Program-made: the position numbers and the translations under genes
Origin: Panagrolaimus kolymaensis
Taxonomy: Eukaryota > Nematoda > Chromadorea > Rhabditida > Panagrolaimidae
Reading direction: 5' to 3'
Length of the DNA: 64,000 bases
NCBI GenBank assembly: GCA_028622995.1
Contig: JAJQJQ010000008.1
Coordinates: forward strand, 1,550,001-1,614,000
Shown here: positions 34,661 to 45,100 of the stretch, piece after piece
Layout of the letters: the number at the start of each line of letters is the position of its first letter
Numbering within the stretch: the stretch's first letter is position 1
The notes under the pieces: model-generated
What the model was told of the DNA's origin: nothing
The model's database searches: none
The model's input: the letters and a program-made list of their open reading frames with translations, nothing else

Positions 34661-35205
34661 CACGAGTCGTAAAATAAATAAAAAACGGCAATAGAAATTT
34701 TTCGCTTTTGTCTGTTTTCGTGTTAAAACCTTTTTTTTTGGCTGATTGAAAAAGGTCGAAATTCAGCTATTTTTTTATGTTTAATATCTTTAAAAATCAG
34801 ATTTTATTTACTTTTTTTATGAAACTCCGGAGAAATATAGATAAGATCACGATGAACATGCTAGTATAAACAGAAAATTAATTCAACCTGCTCCAACCAT
34901 CAAAATGTGTACCTCAAGGTAAGGTGTCAACTTTTTTTTAAATTAAAACTTTCGGTACACATTTTGATGGTTGGAGCAGGTTGAATTAATTTTCTGTTTA
35001 TACTAGCATGTTCATCGTGATCTTATCTATATTTCTCCGGAGTTTCATAAAAAAAGTAAATAAAATCTGATTTTTAAAAATATTAAACATAAAAAAATAG
35101 CTGAATTTCGACCTTTTTCAATCAGCCAAAAAAAAAGGTTTTAACACGAAAACAGACAAAAGCGAAAAATTTCTATTGCCGTTTTTATTTATTTTACGAC
35201 TCGTG
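34661..35205. mobile_element. 545-bp foldback element with 6-bp duplication
   Basis: Perfect 6-bp duplication GTTATA (34,655-34,660 and 35,206-35,211). Two nearly identical arms of about 252 bp (34,661-34,913 and 34,954-35,205) face each other around a 40-base loop. Tips read CACGAGTCG. Non-coding. It sits about 230 bp upstream of the ATG of double-Hsp70 gene B. Confidence 0.9.
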
Positions 35206-35742
35206 GTTATAGAGAAGAAAAAGACATTCGCAGATGTAAGATTAAATATTATATATTTTACAACAAGTTTTTGTAGTAAAAAAATAACATTTTATGAAAA
35301 AAATGTGAAAAAAAAACGTATAAAAAAAGAAGAATAAAAAGGACACAAGCAAATTATTTTTAGATGGATTATCAGAGAATATTTTACAGTTAGCTGTGAT
35401 TTTGCTAAACATGCGCATATTTTAATTTTTTTTGGACCATACTAAATTCTTTTTTAAAAAGAGTCTGTCGATTTTTTAAATTAATTTTTTGGCAAAAGAG
35501 ACTCTTTTTAAAAAAGTGTCGAATTAAGGACTTTTCTATTTTTTTATTTTTTTTAAATATGCTCGTTTTATATAAGGCAATTATTATATAAAAAAAAAAC
35601 CCCGACCGAGTTGCCTATTTCTTCATTGATAGCCGAATGAATTTAATGCAACACAAAATTTACGAAACACTATATTGAAAATTCCTAAAAAAAGGCGTAA
35701 ATAAATGACTTTTAAATTGTTTGTTTTATGTTTCGCCAACAT
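35206..35742. other. AT-rich spacer with an 85-bp hairpin
   Basis: Between 35,443 and 35,527, AATTCTTTTTTAAAAAGAGT is followed after a short loop by AGACTCTTTTTAAAAAAGTG, a near-perfect inverted repeat. Nothing else recognised. Confidence 0.6.
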
Positions 35743-35750
35743 ATGCATAT

Positions 35751-36532
35751 CAGGGATGGTCGGAAAAACTTTTTTTCCGTTTCCGCGGAAAACGGAAAAG
35801 CAACAATTTTGTTTTCGGAACCGGAAACGGAAACGGAAATCCAGAATTTTTTTCTCGGAAACGGAAACGGAAACGGAAATCATAAATAGCCGGAATTCCG
35901 CTGAAACGGAAACGGAATTTTTTTTGATTTTTGATAAAACACATTTTTATTAACATAACGAAAACAAGTAACAAAACAATAAATAAATTCAATAATTAAA
36001 ATCCAACAATGGCAAATTTGCATTTAAAAACAAGAGCTTTTCTAATGATTCATTTGACAGTCTTTTTCGAAGATCAGTGACAATATTTCCAGCGAGACTG
36101 AAGATTCGTTCAACTTCAGCACTTGTTGCCGGGCATGTGGCATATTTCACATATATCAAGCATAAATTGGGAAGACGCGATGCATTAGTTTTCCAATAAT
36201 TCGATGGTTTATCAGTTCTCGGAATTAACGGTTCTTGTAAGTAATTCGTAAGCTCCTAAAAAATTAATTATTAAGTATTGAACATATTTATGTTTTAACT
36301 CACAGCTTTGATTAAGTTTTTTCTCGTAGTAATTTCAACAGGTTCTGGTGTGCTTTCATTAGAGGCATCAAGAATATCAATGACAAGAAAATACATTTTT
36401 CCGCCATTTTTTTGCCGGAAACGGAAACGTAAGCGGAAATTTCAAATAATATATCCGGAAACGGAAACGGAAATGAAAAACACCCGGAATTCCGCGGAAA
36501 CGGAAACGGAAACGGAATTCCGACCATCCCTG
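35751..36532. mobile_element. hAT transposon, internally deleted, 782 bp
   Basis: Perfect 8-bp duplication ATGCATAT (35,743-35,750 and 36,533-36,540) and inverted ends CAGGGATGGTCGGAA. Subterminal zones are arrays of GGAAACGGAAAC on both sides. It retains the end of its transposase gene (35,989 to about 36,400, minus strand), which proves the hAT assignment. It sits at the left tip of the large foldback element. Confidence 0.95.
35989..36400 (-). pseudogene. hAT transposase C-terminal fragment (hATC dimerisation region)
   Basis: The last exon, 36,255-35,989, encodes ELTNYLQEPLIPRTDKPSNY, then the diagnostic CPATSAEVERIFSLAGNIVT followed by DLRKRLSNESLEKLLFLNAN. This is the hAT C-terminal dimerisation region, where the conserved S-A-x-x-E-R-x-F-S motif is clear. 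A preceding exon ending at 36,304 on a GTGAGT donor encodes NESTPEPVEITTRKNLIKA in matching phase. Upstream, coding sequence gives way to the repeat-rich transposon end, so the catalytic part is deleted. Confidence 0.9.
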
Positions 36533-36676
36533 ATGCATATAACTCATTTTTTTTCAACTTCGAGAAAGTGAGTGCGAAGCCAAAAATCGAAATCGGCTAT
36601 TGTGGGGTTGATTTTTTGCATACCGGGGTAATTTTAGTTGGAGAATTTAGCCTTTCCATTAGTTTTTACATAACAT

Positions 36677-37497
36677 CAGGCCTCTTCCACGGGCCGACTT
36701 TTGACGGCCCGGCCCGGCCCGGCCCGTCTTGACTTCGGCCCGGCCCGGCCTGCGGCCCTTTTGGTTTAGGCCCGGCCCGTCAATATCGTCCAAAAAAATT
36801 TTTCGCTGTTTTTTCCAAAAAAATTTTTTCGTTGTTTTCTGACATTATTTTTTTATTGTTATAATTAATTAAAATTTTATTTTTTACAAAATAAGTGATA
36901 AACAAGCACAAAAATACAAAAATAAATTTTAACAAAAAAAACAAAATGCTTCAACTGTCACAAAATAATGATTTGAAAATGACATGATAATTTATTTGAA
37001 AGTTTCTGAAATTTTACCAAGGGATCTTCCAATCATTATTTTTGTAACAGTTGAAGCGTCCATGCCAAGACGCTTATCTGTAAGGTAAGAATAATTATCG
37101 AAGATCGTTGAAACTTTATCCTCCTTTTTTATTGTTTTTTTAAATTTTCGTTGTTTTTTTAATACTCCAAGAATAAAATACACAGTAAAAAATAATACCA
37201 AAAAAATTTACATTAAATAAAGAATTAAAAAATTTTCATGAAAATACAAAAAAAATATTTTTTGGAAAATGACGGGCCGGGCCTACAAAAGTCGGACCGT
37301 GGAAGAGGCCTGATAGACAACCAATAATAATTTTTCGAAAAAAGAAATAAATTTTATCCAATTTTTGCAATTTTTCTTTAATTTAAAAAAAATTTAAATG
37401 CTTAGGCCTGCGGGCCGGCCGATCTTCAGCCCGGCCCGGCCTCGGCCCGTCTGAACTTAGGCCCGGCCCGGCTGGACGGGCCGAAGGAAGAGGCCTG
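36677..37497. mobile_element. 821-bp GC-tipped hAT element inside the foldback
   Basis: Ends are CAGGCCTCTTCC. Flanks are CATAACAT (36,669) and CATATCAT (37,498). The matching position of the opposite foldback arm reads CATATCAT once, giving the empty site directly. Ends are packed with GGCCCGGCCC repeats. A third copy of the terminus (GGAAGAGGCCTG) lies internally near 37,301-37,312, followed by a second set of GGCC repeats, so the right end looks duplicated. Confidence 0.85.
36992..37077 (-). pseudogene. Possible tail of a hAT transposase
   Basis: After a TTACAG acceptor the frame reads DKRLGMDASTVTKIMIGRSL and stops at 36,992. The spacing of DKR, a T-V pair and hydrophobic positions resembles the very end of hAT dimerisation regions (compare TDLRKRLSNESLEKLLFL in the neighbouring element). 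Short, so only suggestive. Confidence 0.4.
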
Positions 37498-39104
37498 CAT
37501 ATCATACCCTCAAAATGGCTGTGGAAATTTGCATATGGCTAAAATCCATTATCTTTTCTCATATTTTTTTTATCTAGGGGAAATCGTTCATTACCCTCCT
37601 ATGAACATCCTGAGCAAATTTCATAGTTCGACAACCTCATATTGGTGGAGTTACACAGCCCGGAAATTTGCATAAATCACATGTCTTCTATTATAATCAA
37701 AAACTTTGACGCCCGCACTTTCCTGCTATACACCATATGAAAGCCCGTGAAAAACTGTATATAATCCCCTCTATAAAGCTTACTCAGAGTAGGGGGAAGG
37801 GGTTCAAAAAAATTGATGAACAGGTAACACCAATATGAGGTATATGGACAAGTATCTCATAAATACATATAAAAATTCTAAAATCTATCCAAAAACGTAG
37901 AAAAACCCATTTAATGATTTTACAAATCGACAAAAAAAATTATTCCTATGCTTATTGATTTTTCCTGAATTTTTAAAGTTTTTAGTAGCACACGATGAAC
38001 AAAAAAAATAAAATTTCTCAAAATGAGGGATTTAATTTTACTCTCATCATTTCTAGGCCTAATTTGGGTAGTAGAAACCGAATTTGACAATAGTTTTAGT
38101 GGTTGAACAGTTTAAAATTGAATTTTAGTCATTCGAATTTTTCAATATTTCAAAAATTCGTAACTCCAAAAATATCCAATGAAATATATCAGTGGCTATC
38201 AAATTCGTTTTCTACGACCCAAATTAGGCCTAGAAATGATGAGAGTAAAATTAAATCCCTCATTTTGAGAAATTTTATTTTTTTTGTCCATCGTGTGCTA
38301 CTAAAAACTTTAAAAATTCAGGAAAAATCAATAAGCATAGGAATAATTTTTTTTGTCGATTTGTAAAATCATTAAATGGGTTTTTCTACGTTTTTGGATA
38401 GATTTTAGAATTTTTATATGTATTTATGAGATACTTGTCCATATACCTCATATTGGTGTTATCTGTTCATCAATTTTTTTGAACCCCTTCCCCCTACTCT
38501 GAGTAAGCTTTATAGAGGGGATTATATACAGTTTTTCACGGGCTTTCATATGGTGTATAGCAGGAAAGTGCGGGCTCAAAGTTTTTGATTATAATAGAAG
38601 ACATGTGATTTATGCAAATTTCCGGGCTGTGTAACTCCACCAATATGAGGTTGTCGAACTATGAAATTTGCTCAGGATGTTCATAGGAGGGTAATGAACG
38701 ATTTCCCCTAGATAAAAAAAATATGAGAAAAGATAATGGATTTTAGCCATATGCAAATTTCCACAGCCATTTTGAGGGTATGATATGTAAAAACTAATGG
38801 AAAGGCTAAATTCTCCAACTAAAATTACCCCGGTATTCAAAAAATCAACCCCACAATAGCCGATTTCGATTTTCGGCTTCGCACTCGACCTTCCATTTTT
38901 GCTTGAAGTTGAAAAAAAATGAGTTATATGCACTTATTTAAATATAAGTTTACTAGTTAGTTACTTAGAATATTTGCAAAAAAGCAATTATACAATTTTA
39001 AAATTGCTTATTTTTTTTCTCGAAAATTATAGTTGCTTTAAACTTTTGATAATTTGTTTCAAAAAAAGCTTCCAATTTGTTTTTAAAATTTGTTGAAAAA
39101 GAAA

Positions 39105-39500
39105 CAGGGCTGCAAAAACGCGACGCTAAAACAAAAGCGGAACGCGCGCGTTTCTTTTTTTAGAAAAGCGCGTCGCACGCGAACGCGAAAAATGAAAAAG
39201 AAAAAAACCGCGTCGCGACGCGACGCTAAACAGTTCGCGAAACTTTCGCGAATCTTTTTTAAAGCATAATTAAGTAATTTTTTCTAATTTTTTTTGATCC
39301 CATGCTTATATTTAAGCCATAATAAATAAAATGAATTAATTTTTCTACTACTTTTGCTGTATTTGTTGCAAATTCTAAGTTAGCGTTGATTCGCGACGCT
39401 AAATAAACGCGGAAAAAAAACCGCGAAAGAGCGCGTTCGCGAAACAACGCGAAATAAAATTTTAGCGTCGCGCGCTAAAGCGCGCGTTTTTGCAGCACTG
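39105..39500. mobile_element. 396-bp CpG-rich hAT-like MITE
   Basis: Perfect 8-bp duplication AAAAGAAA (39,097-39,104 and 39,501-39,508). Ends are CAGGGCTGCAAAAACGCG and CAGTGCTGCAAAAACGCG in inverted orientation. Subterminal regions are full of GCGCG and CGCGAC motifs. No coding sequence. It ends about 50 bp before the ATG of the receptor gene at 39,554. Confidence 0.9.
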
Positions 39501-39553
39501 AAAAGAAAAAAGAAGTTTTTTTGATTAGTTCATTCTGTAAAAAAATAGGAAGC

Positions 39554-40680
39554 ATGGTTCGATTAACCACGCCAAATCCCCAAATAAAGTGTAATGCTTT
39601 GGGTTATAAAGCTTCATTCGATTCATGGATCGATTGTGTTGGATTTCAAATTCCATTTATTTTAGAAACCATTGGTTTTGGATATATTTGTTGGGTTTTA
39701 ATTCTAATAATTATTGTTATATCTATTTTTGGTAAAAGTAAAGAACAATATCGTTGGTTTCTATTGAATCAAGCCTTTTGGGATTTATGGGTGATTTATG
39801 ATTATATATATGAAAAACCCACTTATCAAGGTTATTTTCAACTTCAGTGGGAGAAAAGTTATTCTACAAAATTCAATCAAGGTCGTGCAACTTGTTTTTA
39901 TGGAGATTTATTTTACTATGACCGATTTAATTATTTTATAAAAATAATTATTAAATATTCAGCTTTCACTCCACTTTTATTATTGACTTTTTCACGATTT
40001 TTATGTTTATATTTTCCAAATTTTTATAGAAAACGGTTTACAACTTTCAAAACAATTTTGTTTATTATTTCTTTTGAAGCTGTGGTTATTATTTTACTTG
40101 AAGCCAGAACCTGGGCTACTGATATTCAAAACCAATTAATTGAAGACATACAAAATGCATGTTGGGATAAATTTTGTGGAAATCTTACTCAAGGAATTGA
40201 TTTTTGCGAGGAAAATTCTTATACAAGCTGCTTGAGTAGGGAATTAGAGTCGATATGGATGGTTATTTTAGGATATTGTCATCTTTTTATTCCAATGATT
40301 TTTTTATTACTTTCAATATGTTTTGCACTTTTAGTTGCAGGAAAAGTGCCGAAACAAATTATTTATCAAGCTAAAAATAATCGATCAAGTTTATACTCAA
40401 GTTTAAGAATAACTTTAGTCCTTTTAATTCAATGTTTTATAACGGCTTTAACATTTTCGAATGTTTTAAGAACAAATATAGTTTTTTATGGTTATTATTT
40501 AAAAGTCCCGAAAAAATGATTGATTGGTTTTTAAATTTCAATCAATCCCCATTTTATTCAAATTTGAATATTATTCGAATATTTTTGGATTCCATATTTA
40601 TATTAGTTTTTTTTAACCCTTTATCGAAAAAGCTGTATCACGACAATAAAATTAATTATTTGGTTATTCAAAAATATTAA
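39554..40680 (+). CDS. Seven-helix receptor-like membrane protein, frameshifted before helix 7
   Basis: An apparently intronless frame from ATG 39,554 carries hydrophobic helices: around IPFILETIGFGYICWVLILI, then FTPLLLLTFSRFLCLYFPNF, TILFIISFEAVVIILLEA, ILGYCHLFIPMIFLLLSICF and ITLVLLIQCFITALTFSNV. It stops at 40,519 with helix 7 missing. The next-but-one frame then continues without a gap: NIIRIFLDSIFILVFFNPLS with NPLSKKLY, a good helix 7 end, to a TAA at 40,678-40,680. One missing base between about 40,470 and 40,512 (A and T runs) explains it. The extracellular loop between helices 4 and 5 has several cysteines. The style fits nematode chemoreceptor-type GPCRs, but no specific family can be named. 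Alternatives: pseudogene or assembly error. Confidence 0.7.
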
Positions 40681-42115
40681 TACAATTTTTGGAAATTTAG
40701 CTGAATCTAAAAATTCTAGCATCGTTACTATTTCAGAAACAAATCCTCGAAATTAATAAAAAATAAAAAAGCTAAAACACTTAAAAAATCTTTTGTTTAT
40801 AAATGAATAAAGATTTTTTTTATTAAATCCTAATTTCTTTTTACTTCTTTTTAAAGTAATGTTTTATTATGTAAAATTAAATAAAATACAATAAATTTTT
40901 TCCATCATTGTGCATTTATTTATTTTGTCTTTGTTTAATTTTATTTTTCATTCACGTAAGCAAATAAAAATGAAAAATTTAGCATAAATGGGAATAAAAG
41001 TAAAAAACCTTTTTCTTTTGCACAAAAGAATGAATTTATTATTTAAATCTGCATACATAAAAAGTGAATGATCCTATTGTCTTTAAGGGTCAAAAAATCC
41101 AATTAACGCGAAGGATCCAAATAAGCCGAAAGAAGCAAAGATGCCATAGTATTCCAATATTTAGTCTTTAAATCTTGAGCCAACATTGTATTTGTTTACT
41201 TTCTTGAAACCAAAATCATAAAAAACTTTTAAAGCAATAAATTTTTTGAGAAATCAACAATTTTAAAACTGTTAAAGTTGTTTGTGCAAATGTTTAATTG
41301 TAAGTCAAGTGTTTGGTAGATGAATTTTGGTTTCTTTAAAGCCATTTACTCTTTATAATCACAAGAAAGTTACTGTGAAGCCATTAATTTTATCAAATGG
41401 CCTTTTTCACCTGTCGTCAGAAAAGCACTTTTAAAGAAATAATCATTTTTAAGAACACTTTTTTTACGTATATATAGCAATTACTCTATGGACCATATGT
41501 TGTTGAAAAACTTATTTTAAAGATCTGTATTCGTTTTTATAAAAAGTATTTTTTGAACATGAATTTCTTAAAAGATTATAGACATTCAAATAAAGTTAAA
41601 ATACTCTATTTAAAAAAAGAGAAGTAAAAAATGTTAATTTAGCAGTTGAAACATACAATTTTTTAGTTATTCTGAATTAAACTTTAAATTCATTGCTATA
41701 CTTTGATTTTTTCGTTGTCCCTTTATTTTCTTTAAAAAATAAAAGAAAAAAAGAAGGAAAGAAAAATAAAAAGTCAAGCAAATTTTTTTGTTGTTATTTC
41801 AAAAAAAATAACATACCAGAAATGATTCAGAAATATGAATAGTCCAAAAAAATGAGGAAAGAAGGAATTGAAAGAGCAAAAAAGAGAGAAAAATGTTTAA
41901 AAAAAATTTTAACGAAAAAAAATTAATAAAAAATTGTTAAGTTTTTCCTTTATTTTTAATAAATAGCACCAGAAAACTAAATTCTTTTTTTTGTTTTATC
42001 ATTTTTTTATTTTTTTTGGTTGCGTCTTATTTATTCTTCATCACAAAAAATAAAAGGAAAGGAATTTTATTAATATTAGAACATTTCTAAATTACAAAAT
42101 TAAAAAAGAAAAAAA
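40681..42115. other. Gene-free AT-rich spacer
   Basis: No gene or bounded repeat seen. It precedes the ABCA gene and may hold its promoter. Confidence 0.5.
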
Positions 42116-45100
42116 ATGTCGTCTATTTCCAAAGCTTTATCATTGATGTTTTTCAAAGATTTGAGAACATTATATCGAAAAAAAATTTCACTTATTGCTG
42201 AAATTTTCCTTATTTTAATTATTGTGCCTTTAATTTGGATTGGTTGTTATTATGGCAATAAATATATTGTCAAGTCTAGCAACAAAACTTTGAATTATGA
42301 AAATCTTGTGCCTTATATTAACAGAAATGAATTTGATTTATCTGAACCAATGGTAACAATCAAAATTACACCGTAAACTTTCTTCAATTTTTTAAAGCCC
42401 ATTCATTAATGAAAAGAAAATTCTAGAGCCAAAATGTTCAAAAGTAAAATATATGACGAAGTTTTAAAACAAGTTCAAGTTAAATGTAAAAACCTCAAAA
42501 TTTCTGATCATTCTGAAGTTGAAATTGTTATTAATGATTTAAGTGAAAAAGGATTTGGTTATACTGTAGTATTGAAGGTTGGTTCACAAAAATTTTGAAT
42601 TTTTGAGATAGGCATTTTCAATTTTTTGATAAAAAAAAAATAGCATTTTTTTAACCATAAATTTAAATAATTTTCTCAACAAAAAGTTTTTTTTATAAAA
42701 TAAACTTAATTTATTTTTTTAGTCTGCAAATTATCACAATGAACCTTTTACAATACCAAATATCTTTGGTGACGAGGGCGACGGGGATGAGAGAATCAAA
42801 GGAATGTCATATAGTCACTCAACTGAAGCCATAGTAGCTCAATATTGTTTTGATTACGCATATTCGTCTGTTGTAAAAGATCCAGCAAGTCTTATAACGA
42901 AAGATGAAGAAGAAACATTTATTGTTAAAAATATTCAATCACCTGGATATTCCGAATACATTAATGGCATTCGAATATTGGTTACACTTTTTTCTATTAT
43001 TCTTCCTTTACTTATGCTAGTTCCAATGATGATATCAGCGACAGATATATGCGCAGAAAAAGAATCGGGGGTTCATACTTATATGATAATTATGGGACTT
43101 CCAAGATTTATTTTTTATTTTTCACATTTAATTTTTGCTTTCATCAAAATGTATTTATTCGTTATTCTTTGCTGCGTTGCTATAATTGTTTTTATTCCGG
43201 TAAACTAAATTTTAAAAAAGTTGTAAAAACTAAAATTTAAATTTAATCATTTTTTGTTTAGAAAATTGGAATTTATGTTTCAATACTTATTTTCTTACTT
43301 GGACATGTCATGATTGGCGTGGCCATGGTTTCATCAACCCTATTTCGAAGTAGCACATTCGTTGTTTTATTTTCATTAGTTTATTTTTGTGGAAGTATTG
43401 CAATTCAAATATTTGTCGTCAATGTAACTGTATTTGATTCAACCATGGCAGCATTTTTATGCTTTGTTAATCCAATTTCTGCATATTATTTTGGTTTACA
43501 ACATTTAAACATTATTATTAATTACAGTAACTTTATGAGCACAAAAAAAATAATAAAAGTTAAAAAATTTTAGGTCAGCCGTTACACTTTTTTGTTGGCT
43601 GGGATTTGTATCTTCCATTTTGCATCCCAATATTTAGTTTAATTTTCCAAAGTATTTCTTTTATTATTTTAGCATTTTATTTTGATTATGTTCTTCCAAT
43701 TGATGATTCACCAAAACAGCATCCATTATTTTTTATTGTAAAATATTTTTAAATTTATAAAAAAATTACAAAGTTATTTTTCTAGGGCAAGAGTTATGGT
43801 TCCGAAACCAGTGATAAAGACGATTTTTCTGAAAATCTAGGCACTATTATTCATTCAATAGGTTCAAATCAATTAATGGAGTCCAGAAATCAAGATGTCA
43901 AACAAAAGGAATTTGCTCAATATTTTGAAGCAGATTTAACTTTAAAAAGCCCTGATATTGAAGTTACAAAATTAGTTAAAAAATGGTCTAATGGCGAAAT
44001 TGCACTTAAAAATGTTTCTTTTAAAGCATACAGCGATCAAGTAAATTACATTTTATAAATACCAACGAAATGCAAATTCCTTAATTTCCAGGTTACTGCT
44101 CTTCTCGGACACAATGGTGCTGGAAAATCAACCATTTTTGGAATTCTCACAGGTTTCATCAAACCCACAACTGGCCATGTCCGAATAGTTGGTGAACCTC
44201 CAGCTGGAATTGGAAAAAATTCTAATGTTGTTGGATTTTGTCCTCAATGGAACCCTTTATTTCCATATTTAACGGTTAAAGAGCATCTTTCATTTTATGC
44301 TAGCCTAAAAACAGGTGACATTGTCCCTAAAGAAAAAATTGAAGAAGTTTTAAACCAAATTGGACTTTTTGACGACCAAAAACTGCGTGGAAATCAGCTA
44401 AGTGGCGGAATGAAACGAAAGCTTTGTCTTGGAATGGCCATGATTGGTGAAAGCAAAGTTTTACTTTTGGATGAACCAACTGCAGGAATGGATACGATGG
44501 CTCGGAGATCCATGCTTCAAATAATTGAAAAAGCTAAGAAAAATCGAGCCATTCTTTTAACAACCCATTATATGGATGAAGCTGATTTTTTATCGGATCG
44601 AATAATTATTTTGGTTAATGGAGAAATTGTTTGTAATGGATCAAGTGAATTTCTTAAATCTCGATTTGCCACTGGGCTTGTTCTTACAATTGACTTAAAT
44701 AATTCTTCAATGGATTCGTCTGAAAATCGAGGAAAGTTGTGCACTCGTTTAGCTACGAATATTTTAAATATCGCCAATAAACATTGCTCCGACGGTGTAA
44801 GAATTGAAGGTCCTATAAATCGTCAATTTAATATTATTTTACCTTCTGGTTCAGAACGAAAACTTCCAAAATTATTTAGAGAATTTGAGCAAAGAAAAAA
44901 TGAATTAAAAATTGAATCATTTGATGTAAAATCAAATAATTTGGAACAAGTTTTTATCAAGTAAAATTTTTTAAAATTATTTATAAGACATTTTTAATTT
45001 GCATAAATGTTTTTTTAGAGTCACAGATTATGCTGAGACTGGCGAAGAAATTGATTACAAAACCAAAATTGACGAATTTATTGATAAAAAGCAAAATCAA

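Larger units (their letters stand above)
36534..38932. mobile_element. Large foldback element, interrupted by a hAT insertion
   Basis: The outer ends read TGCATATAACTCAT in inverted orientation at 36,534 and 38,932. Without the inner hAT element (36,677-37,497) the two arms match almost base for base from the ends to about 38,094 and 38,195. That gives two arms of roughly 740 bp around a loop of about 100 bp. No protein family recognised; ORFs within are arm-compositional. No clear target duplication could be read at its tips. Confidence 0.8.

Noticed and set aside
36308..36571. ORFs with repeated ETETE or FPFPF
   Set aside because: Translations of the GGAAACGGAAAC subterminal repeats of the hAT element.
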